NCBI RefSeq assembly: GCF_003184905.1
Contig: NZ_QFRU01000001.1
Coordinates: 310,001-374,000 of the forward strand
DNA from: Bacillus sp. CGMCC 1.16541
GTDB lineage: Bacteria > Bacillota > Bacilli > Bacillales > Bacillaceae_H
DNA length: 64,000 nucleotides
Reading direction: 5' to 3'
Below are positions 50,826 to 61,225 of this stretch, piece by piece. Under the pieces are notes generated by a model that was given only the letters and a program-made list of their open reading frames with translations, was not told where the DNA came from and did no database searches. The position numbers and the translations under genes are program-made. Numbering within the stretch: position 1 is the first letter of the stretch; each line of letters opens with the position of its first letter.

Positions 50826-51446
50826 TTATCCCACCATTCCCATTAAGTATACTACTGTAAAGATAAACACCCACACTACGTCGATAAAGTGCCAGTAAAG
50901 GCTAGCAACATAGAACTTTGGTGCGTTGTATAAGTTTAGTCCACGTCTAAAGTTACGAATAATTAGTGTACCAATCCATAATAAACCAAACGCTACGTGA
51001 GCTCCATGCGTTCCAACTAATGTATAAAACGCAGATCCAAAAGCACTACTTGTGAATGTATGCTTTAGGTGAATGTAATGATTGAACTCATAAATCTCTA
51101 ACAGTAAGAATGCAAACCCTAGTAGCCATGTAATAATCATCCAAAGTTGCATCTTTTTAAAGTTAAAATTCTTCATGTGGTACATTGCATATACACTTGT
51201 TAATGAACTCGTTAAAAGTAACATCGTTGCAACAAAAACAAGTGTAATATCAAATAGCTCTTGTGTAGTTGGACCACCAGCTGTTGAATCTTTTAGTGCT
51301 AAATATGTTGCAAAAAGTGATGCGAATAAAACTGTTTCTCCACCGAGGAAAAGCCAAAAACCTAGAAACTTATTCTTACCTTCAAGGGTTGCTTTTTCAG
51401 GCGATGCGGGAAACGTTTCAGGCGTTAATTTCTGTTCAGCTGCCAT
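50826..51446 (-). CDS. ctaE: Cytochrome caa3 oxidase subunit III
   Basis: A 206-residue membrane protein with five helices. Family marks: 'FLGFWLFLGGETVLFASLFA' near residue 27, 'GTHGAHVAFGLLWIGTLI' and the C-terminal 'YWHFIDVVWVFIFTVVYLMG'. Its ATG overlaps the ctaD stop by one base (TAATG), giving coupled translation. Part of the ctaCDEF operon. Confidence 0.96.
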   Translation of the reverse strand: MAAEQKLTPETFPASPEKATLEGKNKFLGFWLFLGGETVLFASLFATYLALKDSTAGGPTTQELFDITLVFVATMLLLTSSLTSVYAMYHMKNFNFKKMQLWMIITWLLGFAFLLLEIYEFNHYIHLKHTFTSSAFGSAFYTLVGTHGAHVAFGLLWIGTLIIRNFRRGLNLYNAPKFYVASLYWHFIDVVWVFIFTVVYLMGMVG

Positions 51447-53314
51447 TATGCATTCGCCCCCTTATCATCATCATTTAAAATATCTTCTTTATGAATATGG
51501 TAACCATGATCATCAATCCATGAACGGAAGAACATCGAAATAAATGTAATTGCTAATCCTGCAATACCTACAATGTCACCCCAACCATGATCATTACGAT
51601 ACATGAATCCGAATGCAGCTACGAATAGACCAACAGAAATCATAAATGGAATAAACGAACCATTTGGCATATGGATGTCACCAACTGGCTCAGCTGGAGT
51701 CATCTCTTTTTTACCTTCCATTTTTTCTACCCATAACGCATCTAAACCACGAACAAGTGGAGTCTGCTTGAAGTTATACTCAAGTGGAGGTGACGCAACT
51801 GCCCACTCAAGTGTACGTCCATCTTCCCATGCATCTCCAGCAGCTTTCTTACCGTTAATGCTTGTTTTAATTACATTGATTAATAACACAATTGTCGCTA
51901 CAGCCATAAACGCAGCTCCAACTGAACTAATTAAGTTTCCAGTTTCTAAACCTTGACCAGGTAAGAACTTCCAAATACGACGTGGCATTCCCATTAAACC
52001 TAAGAAATGCTGAATGAAGAACGTTAAATGGAATCCAATAAAGAATAACCAGAATGTAATCTTACCAAGTGTTTCATCTAACATACGACCAAACATTTTT
52101 GGCCACCAATATGTTACACCCGCAAGTAGTGCAAATACTACCCCACCTACAATTACGTAGTGGAAGTGAGCAACTACGAAATACGAATCATGGAACTGAT
52201 AATCCGCAGGAGCTGCAGCGTTCATAATACCTGTTACCCCACCCATTACGAAAGAAGGGATAAAGGCTACTGCATACAACATTGGAACTGTAAACTTGAT
52301 ACTACCGCCCCAAAGGGTTAGTAGCCAGTTAAAGATTTTAATACCTGTAGGAACAGCAATTGCCATTGTTGCTACCGCAAAGATTGCATTTGCAATTGGG
52401 CCTAATCCTGTTGTAAACATGTGGTGAGCCCACACCATGAATCCTAAGAACCCGATTAATACAGTTGCAAATACCATTGAAGAGTATCCGAACAGTCGTT
52501 TTCTTGAGAATGTAGATAAAATTTCCGAGAAAATACCGAACGCTGGAAGTACTAATATGTATACTTCAGGATGTCCGAAAATCCAGAATAAATGCTCCCA
52601 AATGATTGTGTTACCACCCATTGTCGGATCAAAGAAATTTGCACCGAATAAACGGTCAAAGATTAATAAGAATAATCCTACTGTTAATGGTGGGAATGCA
52701 AATAAGATAAGAGCAGACGCTACAAATGTCGACCAAGTAAACAATGGCATACGCATGTAAGTCATACCTGGAGCGCGCATGTTAATAATTGTTACAAGGA
52801 AGTTGATACCACCAATTAAGGTTCCAGCACCAGAAATCTGTAAACCTAATGCGTAAAAGTCAATACCATGACCTGGAGAAGCTAATGATAAAGATGCGTA
52901 AGATGTCCACCCAGCATCAGGTGCTCCCCCTAAGAACCAACTTAGATTTAAGAAAACTCCACCTGCAAAGAATAACCAAAAACCTAGTGAGTTTAAGAAT
53001 GGAAATGCAACATCACGTGCCCCTATTTGAAGAGGTACAACCGCATTCATTAATGCAAATAAAAGCGGCATCGCTGCAAGGAAGATCATGGTTGTTCCGT
53101 GCATTGTTAAAATTTCATTGTAAAGACCAGCACTAACAAAATCGTTATCTGGTACCGCAAGTTGAATACGAATAAATAAAGCCTCTATACCACCTACAAG
53201 GAAGAAAAACCCACCTGATATTAAATAAAGGATGGCAATTTTCTTATGGTCTACAGTTGTAAGGTAATCCCACACTGTAGCTCCAAAGCCTTGTTTCTTA
53301 GATTGCGTACTCAC
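51446..53314 (-). CDS. ctaD: Cytochrome caa3 oxidase subunit I
   Basis: A 622-residue haem-copper oxidase core subunit that reduces oxygen and pumps protons. Twelve or more helices are visible. Key histidines: low-spin haem ligand in 'TMHGTTMIFLA', CuB ligands in 'FWIFGHPEVYILVLPAFG' (with the His-Tyr pair) and 'VWAHHMFTTG', and the haem a3 and a ligands in 'HDSYFVVAHFHYVIVGG'. The start is GTG at 53314 with GGAGG 7-8 bases upstream. The C-terminal extension after about residue 540 is typical of Bacillus CtaD. Confidence 0.97.
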   Translation of the reverse strand: MSTQSKKQGFGATVWDYLTTVDHKKIAILYLISGGFFFLVGGIEALFIRIQLAVPDNDFVSAGLYNEILTMHGTTMIFLAAMPLLFALMNAVVPLQIGARDVAFPFLNSLGFWLFFAGGVFLNLSWFLGGAPDAGWTSYASLSLASPGHGIDFYALGLQISGAGTLIGGINFLVTIINMRAPGMTYMRMPLFTWSTFVASALILFAFPPLTVGLFLLIFDRLFGANFFDPTMGGNTIIWEHLFWIFGHPEVYILVLPAFGIFSEILSTFSRKRLFGYSSMVFATVLIGFLGFMVWAHHMFTTGLGPIANAIFAVATMAIAVPTGIKIFNWLLTLWGGSIKFTVPMLYAVAFIPSFVMGGVTGIMNAAAPADYQFHDSYFVVAHFHYVIVGGVVFALLAGVTYWWPKMFGRMLDETLGKITFWLFFIGFHLTFFIQHFLGLMGMPRRIWKFLPGQGLETGNLISSVGAAFMAVATIVLLINVIKTSINGKKAAGDAWEDGRTLEWAVASPPLEYNFKQTPLVRGLDALWVEKMEGKKEMTPAEPVGDIHMPNGSFIPFMISVGLFVAAFGFMYRNDHGWGDIVGIAGLAITFISMFFRSWIDDHGYHIHKEDILNDDDKGANA

Positions 53315-53358
53315 GGCTTAACCTCCCTTTCTATAAATCTCTATGACTTATTCGAGAA

Positions 53359-54414
53359 TTACTTTTCTTTTAGACCTTTTAAATATTCTGTTAATTGATC
53401 TAACTCTTCATCACTTAATTCAGGATATGTACCTGTCATTTTGTTACCTGGTTTTAATGTTTCAGGATCTTTTAACCACTGTTTTAGATTTTCATCATTA
53501 TGATCTAAAATACCAGCGATTTTCTCACGATCTGCAAAACCAGCTAAGTTTGGTGCCTGACGAGCTTGTTCTGGACGACCATCTTGTGCTTCAACTGCGT
53601 GACAGCCAATACAGCTTTGATTAAAGATTTCTTCACCTGCTTGTGCAACTTCTGTTGTCACTTCAGGTTTAGCATCTTTCAAGTTTGCTACCCAAGCATC
53701 GTATTCTTCTTGAGGAAGCGCTCGCACTTTAAAGTCCATTAAAGCATGTGAAGGACCACATAGCTCTGCACATTTTCCGTAGAATACACCACCAGCTTTT
53801 TCAGCTCTCTCAGAATCGAATACTAACCAGAATTTATTCTCGTTATCAGTGTTTGTGTCTAACTTTCCACCCACTGAAGGAATCCAAAATGAGTGCTTTA
53901 CATCAGATGCTTTTACATTGAAGTAGACTTTTTTATCTGTTGGGACAACTAAATCTTGTGACGTGATAATTCCTTCATTTGGATATTCAAACTCCCACCA
54001 GTAAAGGTTGGCACGCACATTGACAACCATTGCATCTTTCTTTTCCATTCCCTTTACATCAGCCAATTTAAATGTATCCATGACTGTTGGTACTGTTAAT
54101 ACAATTAGTAATAGAATCGGAATAACAGTCCAGATGATTTCTAGTTTGTGACTTCCTTCCACTTGCTTTGGAATGACATTCTCTTCGCCTTTACGACGAC
54201 GGAAGCGCACAACTACATAAACGAAGATAATGGAAACTATAATGATAACCAGAACCATTATCGCAGTACTTAAAAGCATTAATGAGTACTGCATGTCTGC
54301 TACTTCACCAGCTGGTCGTAACGTTGATAAGAACGGTTTACCACATCCAGCCAATAAAAGCGCTATCATGCTAAACAAAGACAATATGCGCCACTTTGGT
54401 AGCCTTTTTTTCAT
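53359..54414 (-). CDS. ctaC: Cytochrome caa3 oxidase subunit II with fused cytochrome c domain
   Basis: A 351-residue lipoprotein: lipobox L-L-A-G-C24, two membrane helices (about 43-70 and 92-112), then the outward CuA domain with ligands His174, Cys215, Glu217, Cys219, His223 and Met226 ('GKCAELCGPSHALMDF'). A C-terminal cytochrome c domain has C268-I-G-C271-H272 and a likely Met ligand in 'PGNKMTGTYP'. It receives electrons from cytochrome c and passes them to subunit I. First gene of ctaCDEF. The long untranslated stretch upstream lacks ctaB, which is normally located there. Confidence 0.97.
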   Translation of the reverse strand: MKKRLPKWRILSLFSMIALLLAGCGKPFLSTLRPAGEVADMQYSLMLLSTAIMVLVIIIVSIIFVYVVVRFRRRKGEENVIPKQVEGSHKLEIIWTVIPILLLIVLTVPTVMDTFKLADVKGMEKKDAMVVNVRANLYWWEFEYPNEGIITSQDLVVPTDKKVYFNVKASDVKHSFWIPSVGGKLDTNTDNENKFWLVFDSERAEKAGGVFYGKCAELCGPSHALMDFKVRALPQEEYDAWVANLKDAKPEVTTEVAQAGEEIFNQSCIGCHAVEAQDGRPEQARQAPNLAGFADREKIAGILDHNDENLKQWLKDPETLKPGNKMTGTYPELSDEELDQLTEYLKGLKEK

Positions 54415-55260
54415 AGCTTATTCAAACCCCTCTTTCATTGATGTAATTTTACCGTTTGTAAGGACAATCCTACACACAGCAAAACATGAAATTCCTTCTA
54501 TAAAATAAATTCTAAGTAGAAGAAATACCCAACCAATAATATGTAAGTTTCCACCAATTGCAGACCTACTAATTAGCGGAGGTACTGCACATGATACACT
54601 ACCTACTACAGTGTTCATTTTATATTGACGCTTTGATCACATTACCTAAATACAGGTGTTTAATAGCTACTTGTTTAATTCAAGTTGCTGTTACATTTAT
54701 GATCGTAAGCATTAATACACTCGTTAGAGTAAAACCTATCCCTAGTCGCATAAGACTGTTCATTAAGAACTTCATATTCTGTTTTTCAATATAGAAAATT
54801 GAAGGCGTTTCCACATAACGTATACATAAAAATACAATTCCAAAAAATAACTTATATTGTATATTAGAACATGTTTCTCCTGTCTATTAAAACACATTTT
54901 TCGGTAATTTTGTGAAAAAAATATGAAAAATATATGGATTTTTTTTGTCACATGACTGAATTTACACTCTGTTACTTGATTCTTTTATATAATTAACAAT
55001 AGAATGAATGAGTGTGTGTTGTAAACAATATTTGTATAGTGTTAACTTAATCTAGCAACAATTTGTGTACTTTTCTATTTAACTACTTTTCACTATAATA
55101 ACATATGAAATTCCTTTTCATTGTTAAAATAACAAAAATTTTCCTATCAAAACATTTTCTTCGCCGATTTCACTGTTTTGTACTTTTACTGATATAATAT
55201 TACAGGGCGATTTATTTAACGTATGATTTATTTATTATAAGACTTAGGACGGTGAGTGGT
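54415..55260. other. 846-base region without a gene between ctaC and ctaA
   Basis: This is a divergent regulatory region, very AT-rich, where B. subtilis carries ctaB. No heme O synthase sequence or remnant is visible on either strand, and the short open frames here have no ribosome sites. TTTTGTGAA at 54908-54916 resembles one half of a ResD-binding site, a regulator of cta genes in B. subtilis. The match is short and weak. Confidence 0.55.
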
Positions 55261-56193
55261 TTGCGACGTGGATTAAAATGGCTCTCTGTAGCCTCAACTA
55301 TAGTTATGCTACTTGTTTTATTAGGTGGTGCACTCGTTACAAAAACAGAATCAGGAGCTGGATGTGGGGATTCATGGCCGCTATGTCATGGAGAACTTAT
55401 CCCTAGTAACATTACTCCTGAGCTTGTTATTGAATTAAGTCACCGTGTTATTTCTGGTGGTGCAGGGCTATTAATTTTAGCTCTTTCAGTCTGGTCATGG
55501 ATCGCACTTGGACATGTAAGAGAAGTAAAACCTTTAGCTTTTATCTCATTCTTTTTCCTTGTTTTACAGGGCTTAATTGGTGCTGCTGCTGTTATGTGGG
55601 GACAATCTGATGCAGTATTAGCACTTCACTTTGGTATATCACTTGTATCATTTGCATCTATCTTACTATTGACACTTATTATCTTTGAAGTGGACAAAAA
55701 ATTTGATGCTAACTCTGTGAAGGTTGCGCCTAGAATGAAGTTTCACATTTATGGCATCATTTTATATAGTTACCTTGTTGTTTACACAGGTGCTCTTGTT
55801 CGACATATGAATGCTAGTCTTGCTTGCCCATCGTGGCCGTTATGCTCAAAAGCTGGTATGCCCACACAAATGCATGAGTGGATTCAGATGGGACATCGCT
55901 TTGCAGCCGGCTTAATCTTTGTTTGGATTTTAATTGCATTTGTTCATGCTTTTAAGCATTATCGTAATCAAAAGACTATTTACTACGGCTGGATGATTGC
56001 ACTTATTTTAGTCTCATTACAAGTTGTATCTGGTGCCCTTGTTGTATTTACAAAACTAAATTTATTTATCGCACTTGGACATGCTTTATTTATCTCTTGT
56101 CTCTTTGGAGTATTGAGTTACTTAGCATTGATGGCAACACGTAGTAAATATAATGAAGGAACACTTAATCAAGATCATACTATATCAAAATAA
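55261..56193 (+). CDS. ctaA: Heme A synthase CtaA
   Basis: A 310-residue membrane protein with eight helices that oxidises heme O to heme A for the aa3/caa3 oxidase. Conserved features are the first-loop cysteine pair Cys35/Cys42 ('[11 protein letters not shown]'), the loop '[12 protein letters not shown]', and haem-ligand histidines in 'ELSHRVISG', 'LALHFGISL', 'QMGHRFAAG' and 'ALGHALFIS'. TTG at 55261 is chosen as start because GGTGA lies 5 bases upstream; a GTG 9 bases earlier coincides with that site. It is divergent from ctaC as in B. subtilis, but ctaB is missing between them. Confidence 0.94.
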   Translation: MRRGLKWLSVASTIVMLLVLLGGALVTKTESGAGCGDSWPLCHGELIPSNITPELVIELSHRVISGGAGLLILALSVWSWIALGHVREVKPLAFISFFFLVLQGLIGAAAVMWGQSDAVLALHFGISLVSFASILLLTLIIFEVDKKFDANSVKVAPRMKFHIYGIILYSYLVVYTGALVRHMNASLACPSWPLCSKAGMPTQMHEWIQMGHRFAAGLIFVWILIAFVHAFKHYRNQKTIYYGWMIALILVSLQVVSGALVVFTKLNLFIALGHALFISCLFGVLSYLALMATRSKYNEGTLNQDHTISK

Positions 56194-56228
56194 AAAAACG
56201 AGAAAGGCATCGCCTTTCTCGTTTTTTT
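56192..56228. terminator. Bidirectional terminator between ctaA and pycA
   Basis: AAAAACGAGAAAGGC pairs perfectly with GCCTTTCTCGTTTTT around a 3-base loop with T runs on both strands. Confidence 0.93.
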
Positions 56229-56234
56229 ATTTCA

Positions 56235-59200
56235 TTAAGACTTTGTTACTTCAATTAGTAAGTCACCTGGTTGAATCGCCTCACCGTTTGATACGTGAAT
56301 ATCTTTTACAATACCTTCAAACGGTGCTTGAACCGTTGTTTCCATCTTCATCGCTTCTGTAATCATAAGATGATCACCTTTTGATACTTTTTCCCCTTTT
56401 TCGACCAGGACTTTAATAACTGTACCTGGCATTGAAGCTCCAATGTGGTTCTCGTTTCCTTTGTCAGCTTTCGCTTTTGTCGTCACAGTTGTTTTGATAC
56501 TTTCATCTTTAATGACCACTTCACGAGGTTGTCCATTTAATTCAAAGTACACAGTACGCGTTCCGTCCGCTTGTGGTTGACCAATTGATAAAAGTTTAAC
56601 AATTAATGTTTTTCCTTTTTCAATCTCAATCTCCACTTCTTCTCCTAAGCGCATACCATATAAGAATGTCGGTGTATCTAGAACTGAAATATTTCCATAC
56701 ATCTCTACCGCTTTGTTGTAATCCATAAATACTTTTGGATACAACGCATAGGCAAGTGCATCAAAGCTCGTGACCTGACGATTTAATGAGTGGAATAGTG
56801 TTTCTTTTACTTCATTAAAATCAACAGATTCAAGAAGTTCTCCTGGTCTTACAGTAAGAGGCTCTCTCCCCTTTAAAATGATACGTTGTAACTCTTTAGG
56901 AAAGCCACCATGTGGTTGTCCTAAGTATCCTTCAAAAAGTTCAATAACAGAATCTGGGAAGTCTAGTGTTTCACCACGATCGTAAATATCATCTTCTGTT
57001 AAGTTGTTTTGTACCATAAATAAAGCCATATCACCTACTACTTTTGAAGAAGGTGTTACTTTTACGATATCACCAAACAACTCGTTAACACGCGAATACA
57101 TGTCTTTTACTTCATCCCAACGCTCGCCAAGTCCAACTGCTTTTGCTTGCTGTTGAAGGTTACTATATTGCCCTCCTGGCATCTCATGTACATACACTTC
57201 TGTGTGAGGGGCATTCATTCCACTTTCAAAGTCTTGATAATACTTTCGAACATCTTCCCAATAGTGAGAAAGCTGCTCTAACCCGTTAATGTCGATATTT
57301 GGTTTGCGATCTGTGCCTTCTAGTGCATAATACAGCGAATTTGCACTTGGCTGAGAAGTTAAACCAGCCATTGAGCTAACTGCTACATCAACAATATCGA
57401 CTCCTGCCTCAATCGCTTTTGCATACATAAAAATTCCGTTTCCACTTGTATCATGCGTATGGAGGTGAATTGGGATATCAATTGTTTCTTTTAAAGCTGA
57501 GACTAAGTCATAAGCTGCTTGTGGCTTCAATAACCCAGCCATGTCTTTAATGCCTAATACATGTGCACCGGATTGTTCTAGTTCTTTTGCTAACTGTGTA
57601 TAGTACGTTAAGTCGTATTTACGACGAGTCGGATCTAAAATATCTCCTGTATAACACATCGTTGCTTCCGCAATTTTATTATGCTGACGTACAGAATCAA
57701 TAGCAAGTGTCATTCCTTGTACCCAGTTTAAGCTGTCAAAAATTCGGAATACATCAATTCCTGCTAAAGCTGACTTTTCAACAAACTGTTTAATGACATT
57801 GTCAGGGTAGTTTTTATACCCAACGGCATTTGATGCACGAAGTAACATTTGAAATAACACATTTGGTGATTGCTCACGTAAAGATAACAATCGATCCCAT
57901 GGGTCTTCTTTTAAAAAGCGATACGAAACGTCAAATGTTGCTCCTCCCCACATTTCCATCGAAAATAAGTTTGGAAGTAAACGTGATGTTGGATTTGCAA
58001 TCTTCTCTAAATCATGTGTACGAACTCGTGTCGCCAACAATGATTGATGTGCGTCACGGAACGTTGTATCCGTTAATAACACTTCTTTTTGTTCTTTAAT
58101 CCATTTCACTAAACCATCTGGACCTTGTTCATCTAAAATTTGCTTTGTACCAGCTGGCACCTTTTCATTTACATTAACCAATGGAATTCGTGGCTTTGCA
58201 AAAACAGGCTTTTTCTTTTTCGTTACACCAGGGAAACCATTAATCGTTACATCCCCAATGTACGTTAACATCTTTGTTCCACGATCTTTACGTTTTGGAA
58301 ACACAAATAATTCTGGTGACGTATCAATAAATGATGTATCATACGTACCGGTTAAAAACTTCTCATGCTTCACAACATTCTCAAGAAATGGAATATTTGT
58401 TTTAATCCCACGAATACGAAACTCTTTTAAGTTACGCACCATCTTTGATGCTGCTTGATCAAACGTTAAAGCCCATGTTGTTACTTTTACAAGTAATGAA
58501 TCGTAATATGGAGTAATTACAGCACCTTGAAAACTATTACCTGTATCTAAACGAACTCCAAAACCTCCACCTGAACGATAAGCCATAATTTTACCTGTGT
58601 CTGGCATAAAGTTGTTTAATGGATCCTCTGTCGTTACACGCGACTGAATCGCATAACCATGTAAGTGAATATCCTCTTGCTTTGGAATCGATAATTCTTT
58701 ACTATACAGTTCAAATCCATCTGCAATTAAAATTTGCGACTGTACGATGTCGATACCCGTAATCATTTCAGTAATTGTATGCTCTACTTGTACACGAGGG
58801 TTCACTTCGATAAAGTAGAAATTTTCTCCTGCTACTAAGAACTCCACTGTCCCTGCATTTATGTATTGAACATTCTCCATTAATGCAACGGCTGCTTCGC
58901 AAATGCGGTCACGAAGATCTGAACTTAACGAGATACTAGGTGCTACTTCTACTACTTTTTGGTGACGACGCTGTACAGAACAATCACGCTCATATAAGTG
59001 AACAATATTCCCTTGTTGATCTCCTAAAATTTGAACCTCAATATGTTTAGGGTTTTCAACAAATTTCTCTACATATACTTCATCACTACCAAATGCGGCT
59101 TTAGCTTCTGAGCGAGCACGTTCATAAGCTTCTTTAAGACCCGCTTTGTTTCGAACGATACGCATTCCACGACCACCACCACCAAGAGCAGCTTTGATCA

Positions 59201-59687
59201 TCAATGGATAGCCATGTTCTTCACCAAATTGGTCAGCTTCTTCTAATCCACGAATTGGTCCATCTGTTCCGGGAATAACAGGAATGTCAGCTAAAATGGC
59301 TTGATGACGAGCTTTCACTTTATCACCAAACATATCTAAGTGCTTTGATTTTGGACCAATAAAAATAATTCCCTCTTCTTCACAACGTTTTGCAAATTGG
59401 ATATTTTCTGATAAAAAACCGTAACCTGGGTGAACGGCATCAATTCCATGTGCTTTTGCAATTGCAATAATTCCTTCAATATCTAAGTAAGCATCAATTG
59501 GTTTTTTACCTTCACCAACTAAATACGCTTCATCCGCTTTGTAACGATGATACGAACCTGCATCTTCTTTTGAATAAATCGCAACTGTACGAATGTTTAA
59601 TTCTGTACAAGCTCGAAATACACGAATCGCAATTTCTCCTCTATTGGCAACTAACACTTTTTTTATCTTTTTAGTCACTAGACTCAT
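56235..59687 (-). CDS. pycA: Pyruvate carboxylase
   Basis: An 1150-residue single-chain biotin enzyme that makes oxaloacetate from pyruvate, bicarbonate and ATP. Domains in order: biotin carboxylase (about 8-460; 'LVANRGEIAIRVFRACTELN', 'KAALGGGGRGMRIV'), carboxyltransferase TIM barrel (about 530-800; 'LLTDTTFRDAHQSLLATRVR' and 'HLHTHDTSGNG'), the allosteric/PYC_OADA region, and a C-terminal biotinyl domain with the biotinylated lysine in 'ITEAMKMETTVQAP'. No domain is missing. AGGAGAG precedes ATG. It feeds AspB, whose gene is also in the window, and is a substrate of BirA. Confidence 0.97.
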   Translation of the reverse strand: MSLVTKKIKKVLVANRGEIAIRVFRACTELNIRTVAIYSKEDAGSYHRYKADEAYLVGEGKKPIDAYLDIEGIIAIAKAHGIDAVHPGYGFLSENIQFAKRCEEEGIIFIGPKSKHLDMFGDKVKARHQAILADIPVIPGTDGPIRGLEEADQFGEEHGYPLMIKAALGGGGRGMRIVRNKAGLKEAYERARSEAKAAFGSDEVYVEKFVENPKHIEVQILGDQQGNIVHLYERDCSVQRRHQKVVEVAPSISLSSDLRDRICEAAVALMENVQYINAGTVEFLVAGENFYFIEVNPRVQVEHTITEMITGIDIVQSQILIADGFELYSKELSIPKQEDIHLHGYAIQSRVTTEDPLNNFMPDTGKIMAYRSGGGFGVRLDTGNSFQGAVITPYYDSLLVKVTTWALTFDQAASKMVRNLKEFRIRGIKTNIPFLENVVKHEKFLTGTYDTSFIDTSPELFVFPKRKDRGTKMLTYIGDVTINGFPGVTKKKKPVFAKPRIPLVNVNEKVPAGTKQILDEQGPDGLVKWIKEQKEVLLTDTTFRDAHQSLLATRVRTHDLEKIANPTSRLLPNLFSMEMWGGATFDVSYRFLKEDPWDRLLSLREQSPNVLFQMLLRASNAVGYKNYPDNVIKQFVEKSALAGIDVFRIFDSLNWVQGMTLAIDSVRQHNKIAEATMCYTGDILDPTRRKYDLTYYTQLAKELEQSGAHVLGIKDMAGLLKPQAAYDLVSALKETIDIPIHLHTHDTSGNGIFMYAKAIEAGVDIVDVAVSSMAGLTSQPSANSLYYALEGTDRKPNIDINGLEQLSHYWEDVRKYYQDFESGMNAPHTEVYVHEMPGGQYSNLQQQAKAVGLGERWDEVKDMYSRVNELFGDIVKVTPSSKVVGDMALFMVQNNLTEDDIYDRGETLDFPDSVIELFEGYLGQPHGGFPKELQRIILKGREPLTVRPGELLESVDFNEVKETLFHSLNRQVTSFDALAYALYPKVFMDYNKAVEMYGNISVLDTPTFLYGMRLGEEVEIEIEKGKTLIVKLLSIGQPQADGTRTVYFELNGQPREVVIKDESIKTTVTTKAKADKGNENHIGASMPGTVIKVLVEKGEKVSKGDHLMITEAMKMETTVQAPFEGIVKDIHVSNGEAIQPGDLLIEVTKS

Positions 59688-59785
59688 GTTGTATCTCTCC
59701 TCTCGAATTTCGTATTTACTTTTGGTTTGTTTATCCCTTCACAGAATATATGATTGGTAAAAGAGAAGGGAAAGGATATAGAAAA

Positions 59786-59828
59786 CTAGAGGTAACAAAA
59801 AGAATTTACTATCTTTTCTTACCTCTAA
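59786..59828 (-). terminator. Probable terminator after ftsW
   Basis: TAGAGGTAA..AAAAGA pairs with TCTTTT..TTACCTCTA. 'GTTTTC' follows on the minus strand; moderate T tract. Confidence 0.6.
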
Positions 59829-59843
59829 CGTCCTTCGTGTAAG

Positions 59844-61028
59844 TTAATGAATTGGAATGGTCTTAGAAGTCTTTTGGATCTCCTGCTTCTTTTGTTGACG
59901 AGCTTCTTGATAATTTACAAAAAAGGAAATATTAATCACAATTCCTATCGAAATCATTAAAAGCAACAAAGAAGAACCACCGTAGCTAATGAATGGCAAC
60001 GGAACACCTGTAATCGGGAGAATTCCTGTTAACCCACCGAGGTTAACAAAAGACTGTATCCCTATCATGCTTGCAATTCCAATACATATAAGGCTGCCAA
60101 ATGGATCTTGACATCTCTTTGCTAAAGATAGAATTCTGAGAATTAAAAATATAAGTAAGGATAACACAATTATGACGCCAAGAAAACCTAATTCTTCTGC
60201 AATCACTGCCATAATGAAGTCTGTATGAGCTTCTGGTAGGTATCCATACTTTTGAATACTTTCTCCTAAACCTAGTCCTTTTAGCCCTCCAACTCCAATT
60301 GCTATGTACGAGTTGACAAGCTGATACCCTTGATCATCCGCATATTGAAATGGGTTAGAAGCACCTGTAAATCGAGACATTCTTTCTTCAGACATATAGC
60401 CTGTCCAATAAGCAAAAGGGAGCATGATTATCACAAAAATCAATGCTAATAAACCTAATCGAATAATCGTTTTACGATTAATTCCTGAACAAAGCATAAC
60501 AACACCAGCAATCGTTGCAATAATCGCTCCTGTACCAAAATCTGGTTGGATTGCTACGATGAAAAAAATAAAGAAAGTTAATCCAATCGGTCCAATAAAT
60601 GTTTCTTTTATGTTATTAATTTTATTTTGTCTTTTTGACAATACAGAAGCTAAGTAGATGATGACTGTCAGTTTGGCAAATTCAGCAGGTTGAAGTCCCA
60701 AATTACCAAACTTTAACCAACTTTGAGCATTTCCGGCTGTATGTCCAACAATGAACACAAGTCCCAACATCAACACATTTCCTATTACAATTAATTTAAT
60801 TAATTTCGGATACAACTTATACGGAAATAACATCGCTAGTAAACATATAATTCCTGAAAATATAAGTGATTTTTTTTGTTTATTGTAAAAAAAATCACTT
60901 TCTACATCAAATTGTGCTACTGTCGTAATCATGCTTGCACTATAAATCATTACAAGACCCACTGCACAAAGAGCTGCCACAGCTAAAATAATTGAATAAT
61001 CATAATAGCGAAAGATTTTCTTTAACAT
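59844..61028 (-). CDS. ftsW: Cell division peptidoglycan polymerase FtsW
   Basis: A 394-residue SEDS-family protein with about ten membrane helices, a lipid II polymerase for septal wall synthesis that works with a class B PBP. Marks: 'YSASMITTVAQ', 'GNAQSWLKFGNLGLQPAEFA', 'TDFIMAVIAEELGFLG' and 'GVPLPFISYGGSSLLLLM'. It lies between ylaN and pycA, the place of ftsW in B. subtilis, which favours FtsW over the RodA and SpoVE paralogues. ATG at 61028 is preceded by GAAGGAAG at a slightly long spacing; an upstream ATG (61079) has no ribosome site. Confidence 0.92.
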   Translation of the reverse strand: MLKKIFRYYDYSIILAVAALCAVGLVMIYSASMITTVAQFDVESDFFYNKQKKSLIFSGIICLLAMLFPYKLYPKLIKLIVIGNVLMLGLVFIVGHTAGNAQSWLKFGNLGLQPAEFAKLTVIIYLASVLSKRQNKINNIKETFIGPIGLTFFIFFIVAIQPDFGTGAIIATIAGVVMLCSGINRKTIIRLGLLALIFVIIMLPFAYWTGYMSEERMSRFTGASNPFQYADDQGYQLVNSYIAIGVGGLKGLGLGESIQKYGYLPEAHTDFIMAVIAEELGFLGVIIVLSLLIFLILRILSLAKRCQDPFGSLICIGIASMIGIQSFVNLGGLTGILPITGVPLPFISYGGSSLLLLMISIGIVINISFFVNYQEARQQKKQEIQKTSKTIPIH

Positions 61029-61176
61029 TTCTTTTTCATCTTCCTTCAAATAATCTCGACAACGGGTTATTACAATCATATTTCTGCTTTTATTTTACTA
61101 CACCTTTGTATTTTTGGGTGACCTTTTTATATTTATTAAGAAAGTTGTATATAGTGTATTAATTGTACAACATATA

Positions 61177-61217
61177 CAAAAAACTCAAACTATGCAGTCG
61201 TATAGTTTGAGTTTTTC
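61177..61217 (-). terminator. Terminator after ylaN
   Basis: AAAAACTCAAACTAT pairs perfectly with ATAGTTTGAGTTTTT around a 7-base loop; T tract on both strands. Confidence 0.85.
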
Positions 61218-61225
61218 TGTGTATC

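Noticed and set aside
52437-52760. Plus-strand frame of 107 codons inside ctaD
   Set aside because: It is antisense to a fully conserved oxidase subunit, has no ribosome site and no recognisable domain.
54418-54794. Short open frames in the ctaA-ctaC gap as a ctaB remnant
   Set aside because: The translations show no heme O synthase motifs and no ribosome sites; they look like chance frames in AT-rich DNA.
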